Shown piece after piece: positions 51,906 through 60,153 of a stretch of DNA of 64,000 bases (positions within the stretch are counted from its first letter, which is position 1; every line of letters begins with the position of its first letter). This DNA is from Thiobacillus sp. (GTDB lineage: Bacteria > Pseudomonadota > Gammaproteobacteria > Burkholderiales > Thiobacillaceae): the NCBI GenBank assembly GCA_024235835.1, contig JACKLQ010000002.1, forward strand, positions 434,001-498,000, in the 5' to 3' direction. The position numbers were made by a program, and so were the translations under genes. The notes under the pieces are model-generated. The model worked only from the letters and a program-made list of their open reading frames with translations. It had not been told where the DNA came from and made no database searches.

Positions 51906-53023
51906 ACGACCCGGCCAGTCCTTCTGCGGCTTGCGGCCCAGCCCACCACCCCAAGGCCCGCCAGCATGAAGGCATAGGTCTCGGGCTCCGGCACGGCGGC
52001 TGGGAAATAGGTGAAGTTGTCCAGCACGATGTAGTCCATGGAGCCGCTGTCGGTGCCCACATCGAAGGCCGTGTTGTAAAGCTTCGCCGAGACGATCCCC
52101 TCCGCCGCGATGCCACGCCAGTCGCCATCGTTGGTCGGATCGATCACCGGCAGGTCCAGTTCCTCCAGCACGGCATCGCCGGCGCCGTAGGCCACCAGGT
52201 GCCAGGTTTCGTTGGTGCCGCCGAAATTGAAGCCGAAGGCGTCCACCGGCGTATCGAAATCGATCACGATCTCCTGGGTGCGGTCGATGCTGGTCAAGGC
52301 CAGGCTGTTGCCCGTGGTGTTGTGGCTGCCGTCGAAGGCGTCGGTGATGTGCAGCATGTTGTTGCCGGTCATGGTCATGCCGACATAGTCGAAGCTTATG
52401 GCCGCATCCCCCGCTGTCTGGCTCTCGAAGTCGATCACCGTGCCTCCCGTCAGGGCGCTGTGGTCCGAGGGCATGCCCTGGCCGCTCAGGATGACCGGGG
52501 CCGGTGCGGGCGCATTCCGGACGTAGAAGATGCCCGAGAGGGAGTGGGGCTCGCCTGCGCCAAAGGCGTCGTCACTGATCAGGTAACTGACCAGGCCGGT
52601 GTCGTAGCGCACGATGGCCTGACCTGCTCGTCCCGGCACGGTGGACTGGAAGCGCCCCCAGGACAACTCCGAGGTGAAGGTGGGACCGAACAGGCCCACG
52701 AAAGACTGGGCGTCGGCCGTGTCCACCGGTATCCGCGACCCGTTGGTGATGCTGGAGCCGAAATGGTTGCCGATGAGGGTCTGGACCTGGCCCAGGGAGG
52801 CCACGGACCAGCCGGAGGCCAGGTAGATACTGGGCTCGTTGATGCGCCAGGGCTGGCTGAGGTTCAGGTCCAGCCATTGCAGGCCGGTGGCGGTGTCCAG
52901 GGTGATCAGCCCGTCGCCGGACGTGGTCAGGTCCTGGGACACCAGAACCGCCTGGGCGTTGGAGGCCAGGAGGGAAGCGGCCAGCAGCAGGCCCAGGGGA
53001 CGAAGGGAAAATGTCTTTCTCAT
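51902..53023 (-). CDS. PEP-CTERM protein
   Basis: 373 residues. The signal peptide is MRKTFSLRPLGLLLAASLLASNAQA. The N-terminal half (SGDGLITLDTATGLQWLDLN, then IYLASGWSVASLGQVQTLI) looks like the domain in DUF1566-related PEP-CTERM proteins. The second half is a beta-sandwich-like region (VIDFESQTAGDAAISFDYVG, DFDTPVDAFGFNFGG). The sorting signal VPEPETYAFMLAGLGVVGWA followed by SRRR is at the end. It should be processed by an exosortase. It is tandem with another PEP-CTERM gene and shares the 3' overlap with slmA. Confidence 0.88.
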   Translation of the reverse strand: MRKTFSLRPLGLLLAASLLASNAQAVLVSQDLTTSGDGLITLDTATGLQWLDLNLSQPWRINEPSIYLASGWSVASLGQVQTLIGNHFGSSITNGSRIPVDTADAQSFVGLFGPTFTSELSWGRFQSTVPGRAGQAIVRYDTGLVSYLISDDAFGAGEPHSLSGIFYVRNAPAPAPVILSGQGMPSDHSALTGGTVIDFESQTAGDAAISFDYVGMTMTGNNMLHITDAFDGSHNTTGNSLALTSIDRTQEIVIDFDTPVDAFGFNFGGTNETWHLVAYGAGDAVLEELDLPVIDPTNDGDWRGIAAEGIVSAKLYNTAFDVGTDSGSMDYIVLDNFTYFPAAVPEPETYAFMLAGLGVVGWAASRRRTGRVV

Positions 53024-53048
53024 GATGGGCTCCAGAGGCGCGTTGGAT

Positions 53049-53825
53049 TCAGGCTGCGTCCTGGAGGCGGTCCGCCTGCCGGGTGGCCCTGCGGGCCATC
53101 ATGCCCACCAGCCCCAGGCCGGCCAGCAGCATGGCGTAGGTCCCGGGCTCGGGGACGGCGGCGACGTCACCGTCGCGAACCGCCCACGCGAAGTAGGTGC
53201 CGATGATCTTGCTGTTTGAAGTTTGGACGCCATCGTAGGTATAGAAGAACCACGCATAGGAGGTATTGGGCGCGTACTCCAAGCCGGACGAGTACAAATT
53301 TGACCCGAGGTTGGTGAACAGGCTTTCGTCATTCGCATTGAGCGGATCGTCCACCATGCCATAGCCAGACTGCTCGCTGCCGGACGGGTCGTACCGGCCC
53401 TTGTTGCCCAGGTTGACGTAATACATGTACGCCAACTCGCTATAAGTCGTCCCCGCGCTGAAGGTTTGCACGTTGTAGCCGCAGTCGGTGCCGCTGTAGC
53501 CCGAGTTACAACCAGGAGTACCGGTATCGATCATGGTGGGCAGGCGCCAGTCATCATAGGTGACGTCGCGCACGCTGTCGTAGTAGCTGAGGCTGGCGGC
53601 CCAAGCCACGGCATTGGCCCAGGTCATGCGGCCATCGGTGGCGCTGCCCCCATCGTCATAGCTGGAACCCGCACCGTAGTTGGCGTCCTGCAGCCAAGTG
53701 ACATCCAGTACATCGTCATAAATCAGGCCGCCGCCGCGGTCGTGCAGGGCAGCCTGGACAGGCACTGCAACGCTGAGGCCCACAGCCAGCAACAAGGCAG
53801 GATAAGAGCGCGTCCGAGTATTCAT
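53049..53825 (-). CDS. PEP-CTERM protein with DUF1566-like domain
   Basis: 258 residues from ATG 53825, preceded by GAAGGGAAG. The signal peptide is YPALLLAVGLSVAVPVQA. The domain has VTWLQDANYGAG, TWANAVAWAASL and DDWRLPTMID, matching the Lcl/DUF1566 pattern common in PEP-CTERM proteins. The sorting signal VPEPGTYAMLLAGLGLVGMM followed by ARRATRQ ends the chain. It is probably surface-exposed or released. It lies 25 bp upstream of the second PEP-CTERM gene, in the same operon. Confidence 0.9.
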   Translation of the reverse strand: MNTRTRSYPALLLAVGLSVAVPVQAALHDRGGGLIYDDVLDVTWLQDANYGAGSSYDDGGSATDGRMTWANAVAWAASLSYYDSVRDVTYDDWRLPTMIDTGTPGCNSGYSGTDCGYNVQTFSAGTTYSELAYMYYVNLGNKGRYDPSGSEQSGYGMVDDPLNANDESLFTNLGSNLYSSGLEYAPNTSYAWFFYTYDGVQTSNSKIIGTYFAWAVRDGDVAAVPEPGTYAMLLAGLGLVGMMARRATRQADRLQDAA

Positions 53826-54053
53826 GATCTTCCCTTCTTCCAAGTGTTAGCAACGGTCAAGAATTCACCTAGGCGAAATCCACGCAATAACCATTCCAGA
53901 AAAAATGTTTATTTAAAACATATCCTTGGATAACGACTCATGCGGGTGTGTAAAGCATGCCGACACATCTCAGGCCCTGACCGGGTACGTTGGAAATTCT
54001 TTGTTGCGAGGCGAGCGCCAGAACCCCATCTGGCCGCCCGGTATCAGCCAGCG

Positions 54054-54824
54054 TCAGCCAGTCGGATTGAGTGGACGCCCCTGCCCGCAAACGGAACAGC
54101 CGGGGTCCTTCTTCAGGCGCATGCTGCGCCATTCCGCCGCCAGGGCGTCGTAAATCAGGAAGCGTCCTGACAGGCTTACACCCACGCCCATGAGCAGCTT
54201 GAGGGCCTCGGTGGCCTGCATGGCGCCGATGACGCCCACCAGGGGGGCGAAGACGCCGAATTCGGCACAGCGCATCTCGGCATCCCGGGCATCCTCCGGA
54301 AACAGGCAGGCGTAGCAGGGGGCGTCGTCGCGACGCAGGTCGAACACGGCCACCTGACCGTCGAAGCGCACGGCGGCGCCGGAAACCAGGGGCTTGCGGT
54401 GGCGGGTGCAGGCCCGGTTGACCGCCTGGCGGGTGGGAAAGTTGTCGCTGCAATCCAGCACCACATCGGCTGAGGCCACAGCCGCATCCAATGCATCGCC
54501 GGCCAGCATCTCCCGCAAGGGGATCACCTGCACGTCCGGGTTCATGGCCTGCATGCGACGGGCGGCGGACTCGGCCTTGTTGACCCCCAGGCTGGCCATG
54601 TCATGGGCGATCTGGCGTTGCAGGTTGGTCATTTCCACCACGTCATGGTCCGCCAGGGTGATGCGGCCCACGCCGGCGGCGGCGAGATACAAGGCCACGG
54701 GGGAACCCAGGCCGCCGGCCCCCACCATCAGGGCGTGGGCATCCAGCAGACGTTCCTGGCCGTCGATGCCGATCTGATCCAGCAGGATATGGCGGGAATA
54801 GCGAAGGAGCTGGGCGTCTTCCAT
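54054..54824 (-). CDS. moeB: MoeB/ThiF-family adenylyltransferase
   Basis: 256 residues. It activates the C-terminus of a ubiquitin-like sulfur carrier (MoaD or ThiS type) with ATP. Motifs: RYSRHILLDQIGIDGQERL, VGAGGLGSPVALYLAAAGVG (nucleotide-binding), DHDVVEMTNLQRQ, and two zinc Cys pairs, CYACLF and CSVCGQG. ATG 54824 has no clear Shine-Dalgarno sequence; the heptanucleotide array begins seven bases upstream of it. The only MoaD-like protein in the window (17.4 kb) lacks the Gly-Gly end that MoeB acts on. Confidence 0.92.
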   Translation of the reverse strand: MEDAQLLRYSRHILLDQIGIDGQERLLDAHALMVGAGGLGSPVALYLAAAGVGRITLADHDVVEMTNLQRQIAHDMASLGVNKAESAARRMQAMNPDVQVIPLREMLAGDALDAAVASADVVLDCSDNFPTRQAVNRACTRHRKPLVSGAAVRFDGQVAVFDLRRDDAPCYACLFPEDARDAEMRCAEFGVFAPLVGVIGAMQATEALKLLMGVGVSLSGRFLIYDALAAEWRSMRLKKDPGCSVCGQGRPLNPTG

Positions 54825-54830
54825 GGGAGA

Positions 54831-54893
54831 GCAGTTTGCAGTTAGCAGTTAACAGTTAGCAGTTAGCAGTTAGCAGTTAGCAGTTAGCAGTTT
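54831..54893. repeat. nine-copy heptanucleotide tandem array upstream of moeB
   Basis: Nine units of GCAGTTA with minor variants (GCAGTTT at both ends, one ACAGTTA). It starts seven bases upstream of the moeB start codon and occupies its 5' untranslated region. A looser heptad-like run (CACTTCC, AACTACC, TGCTATC, CACTTCC) follows near 54941-54970. Confidence 0.9.
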
Positions 54894-54979
54894 CGGGAGT
54901 GTAAGTGCTTTTATGCCACCCGCTGCTCGCCAGCCACCCGTCACTTCCAACTACCTGCTATCCACTTCCCGACACTTGA

Positions 54980-55375
54980 TCACTTGTATTGCCGCCACTC
55001 TTCCGGCGTTTCGTCGTGGTCGCCGTGGGGGCGGTGCTGCCAGGCCTCGACGAAGGCCTTGTAGTTCTTGGTGCGGGGTTCGGGGGTGCCCATGTTTCGG
55101 CGCTGCACCCGCTCGCAATGGTATGCCAGGGCACGCCGGATGCGGATCATGAGGGTGGCCTCCAGGTGGAAGCCCTGGGCGCCCAGGGCGTTTTCCAGGT
55201 CTTCCAGGGCGTACTCGGTCACGTCGTATTCCAGACTGATGGTGTGCTCGCCCAGGCGAACCACATCCAGGTCGGGCAACCCTACCAGCAGTTCCATGGC
55301 CCGCTCCACCTGCCCGGGAGGCAGTGGATGGAAGACCAGCTCACGACGTTTCCGGGTATCGCAGGTCGTCGCCAT
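54980..55375 (-). CDS. hypothetical protein with metal-binding-like (HMA-like) N-terminal pattern
   Basis: 131 residues. Residues 10-70 have a beta-alpha-beta-beta-alpha-beta rhythm (ELVFHPLPPGQVERAMELLV, HTISLEYDVTEYALEDLENAL, GFHLEATL) like heavy-metal-associated domains, but without the CxxC motif. The C-terminal part is basic and His-rich (YHCERVQRRNMG, HRPHGDHDETPEEW). I do not recognise a named family. It is co-directional with ctpA, 12 nt downstream of it, so likely the last gene of the gpmI-envC-ctpA run. Confidence 0.75.
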   Translation of the reverse strand: MATTCDTRKRRELVFHPLPPGQVERAMELLVGLPDLDVVRLGEHTISLEYDVTEYALEDLENALGAQGFHLEATLMIRIRRALAYHCERVQRRNMGTPEPRTKNYKAFVEAWQHRPHGDHDETPEEWRQYK

Positions 55376-55387
55376 CCTGCACGGCTC

Positions 55388-56800
55388 CTATTGCTTGCGT
55401 TCTTGCAGCAGGGAGAGGCCCTTCAGCAGGGTGAGGGCCTGATTGAACTGGTAGTCGTTCTTGCGCACGATGTCCCGGGGTGTTGCCTCAACGTCCTCCT
55501 GCTTGGTCTGGCCATCCTTGGCGGGTGGGGCCTTGGGCTTGGCACCACTACCGGCATCCTTGCCGGCCTCGGGTTCCTGGCCATTGATCAGATGCTTTTC
55601 CAGGTCCGCTTCGCGAACCTCGAGTCCCGGACCATCCCCGGTGGTGACGGTGCCTTCCTCCACGACGATGTCGGGTGTGATGCCCTTGGCCTGGATGCTG
55701 CGGCCGCCGGGCGTGTAATAGCGGGCCGTGGTGAGCTTGATGGCGGTGCCGTTGTTGAGGGGCAGGATGGTCTGCACCGAGCCCTTGCCGAAGGACTGGG
55801 TGCCGACGATCAGGGCGCGGCGATGATCCTGAAGGGCGCCGGCCACGATTTCAGAAGCAGAGGCGGAACCACCGTTCACCAGCACCACCAGGGGCACGTT
55901 CTTGGTCCACGCGGGAAGACCCTTCAGGTAATCGCTCTCCCCCAGTCGCAGGTAGTTTTCCCGATTGTTGGTGAGGCGCATCTTGGCGTCCTCGGTGCGG
56001 CCGTCGGTGTAGACCACCAGTTCGTTCGGCTTCAGGAAGCTGCCGGCCACGGCCACGGCGGTGTTGAGCAGGCCGCCCGGGTCGTTGCGCAGGTCCAGCA
56101 CCAGGCCCTTGAGAGCGCCCTTGTTCTGGGTATCCAGATCCTTCAGGGCCGCCACCAGGTTCTCGCCGGTGCGTTCCTGGAACTGGGTGACGCGCACGTA
56201 GCCGTAGCCAGGCTCCGCCAGCTTGTGCTTGACGCTCTTGATCTTGATGACGGCCCGGGTAAGGGTGATGGTGAGGGGCTTGACCTCGCCCTTGCGGACG
56301 ATGGTAAGGGTGATGTTGGTGCCCGGCTTGCCGCGCATTTTCTTCACCGCATCGTTCAGGCTCATGCCCTTGACCGGCGTGTCATCCAGCTTGATGACCA
56401 GGTCGCCTGCCTTCACGCCGGCCTTGTAGGCGGGGGTGTCCTCGATGGGGGACACTACCTTGACGAAGCCGTCCTCCATGCCCACTTCGATGCCCAGGCC
56501 GCCGAACTCGCCCTGGGTACCCACCTGCAGGTCCTTGAAGGCCTCCGTGTCCAGGTAGGAGGAGTGGGGGTCCAGCCCCGCCAACATGCCGTTGATGGCC
56601 TCGGTGATGAGCTTCTTGTCCTCCACCGGTTCCACGTAGTCGCTCTTGATCTTGCCGAATATCTCGGTGAAGGCGCGCAGGTCCTCGATGGGCAGTGGCT
56701 CGGGTTCCCGGTCGGCTATGGCGGAGAAATTCAGGCTGAGGGCCGCGCCGAACACCACGCCGATGCCGATGAGACTGAGTTGTTTGAGCTTGCTGGACAT
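55388..56800 (-). CDS. ctpA: S41-family C-terminal processing protease
   Basis: 470 residues. N-terminal membrane anchor or signal (LSLIGIGVVFGAALSLNFSA), PDZ domain (GGLGIEVGMEDGFVKVVSPI, AGVKAGDLVIKLDDTPVKGM), and the S41 catalytic domain with Ser in NGGSASASEIVAGAL and Lys in TQSFGKGSVQTILPL. The C-terminal ~90 residues are Lys/Pro/Ala-rich linker and a helical end. It cleaves periplasmic proteins, often with cell-wall roles. It is 42 bp downstream of envC in the gpmI-envC-ctpA order found in many proteobacteria. Confidence 0.95.
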   Translation of the reverse strand: MSSKLKQLSLIGIGVVFGAALSLNFSAIADREPEPLPIEDLRAFTEIFGKIKSDYVEPVEDKKLITEAINGMLAGLDPHSSYLDTEAFKDLQVGTQGEFGGLGIEVGMEDGFVKVVSPIEDTPAYKAGVKAGDLVIKLDDTPVKGMSLNDAVKKMRGKPGTNITLTIVRKGEVKPLTITLTRAVIKIKSVKHKLAEPGYGYVRVTQFQERTGENLVAALKDLDTQNKGALKGLVLDLRNDPGGLLNTAVAVAGSFLKPNELVVYTDGRTEDAKMRLTNNRENYLRLGESDYLKGLPAWTKNVPLVVLVNGGSASASEIVAGALQDHRRALIVGTQSFGKGSVQTILPLNNGTAIKLTTARYYTPGGRSIQAKGITPDIVVEEGTVTTGDGPGLEVREADLEKHLINGQEPEAGKDAGSGAKPKAPPAKDGQTKQEDVEATPRDIVRKNDYQFNQALTLLKGLSLLQERKQ

Positions 56801-56842
56801 GTTGCCTCTGAGTCTTGGGGGACGGGATAGGTTCAGTCCCGG

Positions 56843-58039
56843 TTACCTGACCCACGTCATGGGGTCGAAGGGTTTGCCCTGGCGCCGCAGTTCGAAATAC
56901 AGGCCGGGTTCATCCTGACCGCCTGTGGCACCCACCGTGGCCACCACGTCGCCCGCCTGGACGGGGTCACCCGGTTGTTTATACAGGCTTTCATTATTGC
57001 TGTATAGGCTGAGGAAGCCATCGCCGTGGTCCACGATGAGCAGGTTGCCGAAGCCCCGCAGCCAGTCGGCGAAGGCCACCTTGCCGGTGCCCACGGCACG
57101 CACCTCCTGGCCTTGGCGGGCACGTATGAACAGGCCCTTCCAGGCAGGCCCTCCACCGGGGCGGCCCTGGCCGAAGCGGTGCAGGATTTCTCCCGCCACG
57201 GGCAGGGCCAGCTTGCCCTTGAGCCGGGCGAAGTTCAGTCCGGCCAGGCTGGCGTCGGCCACACGGTCCACCTTTTCGCCGGGCCTGGCCGGCACGGCGG
57301 GCTTGGCAGCCTTGCGCTTGGCCGCCAGGCGGGCCAGGCGCTCGATCAGCTGGGTCAGCCGCTTCTCGTTCTGCACCAGGGTGTTGATCTCGTTACGCTG
57401 GCGCCTGATCTGGGAGGACAACTTGTAAAGCACGTCCTGGCGTGCCGCCTTTTCAGATTCCAGGGCCTTCTTCTGGTCCACACGGTCCTTCTTGACCTGT
57501 TCCAGGCCAGCCTGCTTGTCCCGCACGGAGGCTTCCAGGTCCCGCATGCGCGCCAGGGTGGCCTGGTGCTCCCGGATCAACTGGCTGCGGGACCGGCCTA
57601 CGTAGCCGTAGTACTCCAGGTTGCGGGCCGCTTCGCCCGGGTTCTGGCCGTTGAGCATGAGCTTGATGGCGTCGTTGTCGCCGTGGATGTAACGCTGGCG
57701 GAGCAGTTCCGCCAGGCGCGACTGCTGATCGACAATCTCCGACTGGGTCGTCTTGCTGTCCTGGGCCAGTTGCTTGAGGCTTCTGGACAGGTCACGCTGG
57801 CGCAACTCCAGCTGGCGCAGGCCCCGATTGACGTCAGAGATACGTCGCTCGGATTTCTTCAGGGCGTCCGCCGCCTCGCTGCGGGTTTCCGTGGCCGCCT
57901 CCACTTCCTTCTGAAGGGCCTGGATACGGGCCCTCAGGTCCTCCAGCTCTTCCTGGCGGCTATCCGGCGCTGCCCACGCCGTGCTCACCAACAGGCTGAG
58001 GCACAACCAGTGGAGTAGCCGCGCGGACCAGGCTGCCAC
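56843..58039 (-). CDS. envC: EnvC-like murein hydrolase activator
   Basis: 398 residues from a GTG start with signal peptide LLHWLCLSLLVSTAWAA. A long coiled coil follows (about 25-240: LRARIQALQKEVEAATETRS and later Arg/Glu/Gln-rich runs). The C-terminal LytM/M23 domain has GNLLIVDHGDGFLSLYSNNE and DEPGLYFELRRQGKPFDP. Active M23 zinc ligands (HxxxD and HxH) are missing: the HxH site reads FEL. This is the pattern of EnvC, which activates amidases at the division septum rather than cutting peptidoglycan itself. It is 7 bp downstream of gpmI. Confidence 0.92.
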   Translation of the reverse strand: MAAWSARLLHWLCLSLLVSTAWAAPDSRQEELEDLRARIQALQKEVEAATETRSEAADALKKSERRISDVNRGLRQLELRQRDLSRSLKQLAQDSKTTQSEIVDQQSRLAELLRQRYIHGDNDAIKLMLNGQNPGEAARNLEYYGYVGRSRSQLIREHQATLARMRDLEASVRDKQAGLEQVKKDRVDQKKALESEKAARQDVLYKLSSQIRRQRNEINTLVQNEKRLTQLIERLARLAAKRKAAKPAVPARPGEKVDRVADASLAGLNFARLKGKLALPVAGEILHRFGQGRPGGGPAWKGLFIRARQGQEVRAVGTGKVAFADWLRGFGNLLIVDHGDGFLSLYSNNESLYKQPGDPVQAGDVVATVGATGGQDEPGLYFELRRQGKPFDPMTWVR

Positions 58040-58046
58040 GGGGGAA

Positions 58047-59594
58047 TCAGTCGAATTCGATGAGGGGGTGGCCCGTCATTTCCATGGGCTGGGGCAGGCC
58101 CATCATCCGCAGGAGAGTGGGCGCCACATCTTCAAGGGCGCCCTTCTCGGCGATATGGGCCCTGCGACCGACGTAAAGGAAGGGCACCAGGTTGATGGTG
58201 TGTGCCGTGTGGGGCTGGCCATTGGCCGTATCCATCATGCTTTCGGCGTTGCCGTGGTCGGCGGTGATCAAAACCTCGCCGCCGATGGCCCGCATGGCCT
58301 CCACGGCCCGGCCGACGCATTCGTCCACCACCTCCACCGCCTTCTTGGCGGCCTCGAATACGCCAGTGTGGCCCACCATGTCCGAGTTGGCGAAGTTGCA
58401 GATGATGACGTCGTACTTGCGGCTATGGATGGCCTCCACCAGCTTGTCCGTCACCTCGTAGGCGCTCATCTCCGGCTTCAGGTCGTAGGTGGCCACATCG
58501 GGGGAATTCACCAGGATGCGGTCTTCGCCGGGGTACACGGTCTCCTCGCCACCATTGAAGAAGTAGGTGACGTGGGGATACTTCTCCGTTTCGGCGATGC
58601 GCAGCTGGTGCAGGCCCTGGTTGGCGATGTACTCGCCGAAACCGTTGCGGATGCGCTCGGGCGGGAAGGCCACCTCGACGTCGAAGTCGTCGCTGTAGCT
58701 GGTGAGGGTGCAGTAGCGGGACAGTTGGGGCGTCGTCTCCCGTTCGAATTCGGCGAAGTCCGGCTCGATGAAGGTGCGGGTGATCTGGCGCGCCCGATCG
58801 GAACGGAAGTTCATGAACACGATGGCGTCCCCATCCTGCATGCGCACGGCCTCCTGGCCTGGTGGCACGATGGTGGTGGCCTTGACGAACTCGTCGGTCT
58901 CGCCCCGTGAATAGGCCAGGTACAGGCCTTCCACGGCATCGTTTGCGGTGTACTCGCCCCGGCCCAGGGTAAGCAGGTCATAGGCAGCCTTCACCCGCTG
59001 CCAGCGCCGGTCCCGGTCCATGGCGTAGTAGCGGCCGATGATGGAGGCGATGCGCCCGCCCCCCAGGGCGTCGATCTTTTCCTGCAGGCGGCGCAGGTAT
59101 TCGTCCGCGCTCTTGGGCGGCGTGTCCCGGCCATCCAGGAAGGCGTGGATGTATATCTTGTCCAGCCCTTCCCGCAGGGCCAGCTCCAGCATGGCGTGGA
59201 TGTGGGTCTCGTGGCTGTGCACGCCGCCATCGGAAAGCAGGCCCAGGATGTGCAGGGCGGCGCCCCGCTCCTTAACCTGGGCAACCGTGTCCTTGAGGGC
59301 CAGGTTGAGGAAGAAGTTGCCGTTGTGGATGGCCCGGTCGATGCGGGTGAATTCCTGGTACACAACCCGGCCGGCGCCGATATTCAGATGCCCCACCTCG
59401 GAGTTGCCCATCTGTCCCGCGGGCAGACCCACCGCGGCCTCGGAGGCCTGGATCAGGGTGTGTGGGTTGGACTTCCATAACCGGTCCCAGTTGGGCTTGT
59501 GGGCGCAGGCGATGGCGTTGTAGCTGTCCGGATGGCGACAGCCGAAACCGTCCAGGACGATGAGCAGTACGGGCTTGGTGGTCGATGGGGGCAT
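58047..59594 (-). CDS. gpmI: 2,3-bisphosphoglycerate-independent phosphoglycerate mutase
   Basis: 515 residues, family length. LLIVLDGFGCRHPDSYNAI with metal-binding Asp, the catalytic Ser in AGQMGNSEVGHLNIGAGR, FMNFRSDRARQITRTF, ICNFANSDMVGHTG and LITADHGNAESM. It interconverts 3- and 2-phosphoglycerate using Mn without a bisphosphoglycerate cofactor. It is divergent from the ArsR-type regulator. Confidence 0.97.
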   Translation of the reverse strand: MPPSTTKPVLLIVLDGFGCRHPDSYNAIACAHKPNWDRLWKSNPHTLIQASEAAVGLPAGQMGNSEVGHLNIGAGRVVYQEFTRIDRAIHNGNFFLNLALKDTVAQVKERGAALHILGLLSDGGVHSHETHIHAMLELALREGLDKIYIHAFLDGRDTPPKSADEYLRRLQEKIDALGGGRIASIIGRYYAMDRDRRWQRVKAAYDLLTLGRGEYTANDAVEGLYLAYSRGETDEFVKATTIVPPGQEAVRMQDGDAIVFMNFRSDRARQITRTFIEPDFAEFERETTPQLSRYCTLTSYSDDFDVEVAFPPERIRNGFGEYIANQGLHQLRIAETEKYPHVTYFFNGGEETVYPGEDRILVNSPDVATYDLKPEMSAYEVTDKLVEAIHSRKYDVIICNFANSDMVGHTGVFEAAKKAVEVVDECVGRAVEAMRAIGGEVLITADHGNAESMMDTANGQPHTAHTINLVPFLYVGRRAHIAEKGALEDVAPTLLRMMGLPQPMEMTGHPLIEFD

Positions 59595-59711
59595 CAGAAG
59601 ATTTTATCTGTTTTTCCAGCACAATTCGCGTGGGTATTTTAGTATATTTGAATACATCGAGCCCCCGGGTGTGCGCACTCCCAGAGGCAATACCGCAACG
59701 ACGGAGACAAA
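59595..59711. promoter_or_regulatory. divergent regulatory region gpmI / ArsR-family gene
   Basis: 117 bp with an AT-rich core, TTTTAGTATATTTGAATACATC (around 59637-59658), containing GTAT..ATAC arms. It is a candidate operator for autoregulation by the ArsR-family protein. A comparable AT-rich core with ATAGCTAT lies before the TolC gene. Confidence 0.4.
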
Positions 59712-60029
59712 ATGACCATCGAGTCCACGGAACTGATCGACAAGGACGAACATATCGAACAGGCTTCCCGCGCCCTGAAAGCCATGTCCCACCCCCTGCG
59801 CCTGAAGATTCTTTGCGTCCTGGGGGACAAGGAAGTCAGCGTGCAGGACATCGTCGAGAATGTGGGCACCTCCCAGAGCAATATCTCCCAGCACCTGGCC
59901 ATCCTGCGGGACAAGGGCGTGCTTCGTACCCGCAAGGACGCCAACCGGGTGTACTACCGCGTGGGTGACACTCGCACCCTGCAACTCATCGGCATGATGC
60001 GGGACGTTTTTTGCGGTTTTGCGAAATAG
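59712..60029 (+). CDS. ArsR-family regulator with SqrR/BigR-like cysteine pair
   Basis: 105 residues, a single winged-helix domain: ALKAMSHPLRLKILCVL, the recognition helix GTSQSNISQHLAILRDKGVL, and the wing TRKDANRVYYRVGD. It lacks the ELCVCDL metal-binding box of ArsR. It has two cysteines, Cys35 and Cys101, 66 residues apart, which matches the Cys41/Cys107 pair of the persulfide sensor SqrR and the BigR pair, as I recall them. It probably represses the downstream TolC-adaptor-RND genes and releases on a sulfur or redox signal; that link is inferred from position. Confidence 0.85.
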   Translation: MTIESTELIDKDEHIEQASRALKAMSHPLRLKILCVLGDKEVSVQDIVENVGTSQSNISQHLAILRDKGVLRTRKDANRVYYRVGDTRTLQLIGMMRDVFCGFAK

Positions 60030-60153
60030 CCACAAAATTCCAGGCAACCCAGACCTGCTTATCTAGACATAAAAATAATTAATAGCTATATTAGCACCTA
60101 CTGATTTTGCCGCGCCCCCGGGCGCAGCCCCCCTTTCAGCTAGGAGTGTTGAT
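60030..60153 (+). promoter_or_regulatory. promoter/operator region of the RND efflux operon
   Basis: 124 bp. An AT-rich core around 60066-60096 (AAAAATAATTAATAGCTATATTAGC) includes the palindrome ATAGCTAT and TAAT..ATTA arms, a candidate operator. GC-rich sequence and a good TAGGAG site follow before the TolC ATG. No clean -35/-10 pair is certain. Confidence 0.45.

Noticed and set aside
54831..54975. CRISPR-like repetition
   Set aside because: Units are 7 bp with no spacers; it is a simple tandem array.
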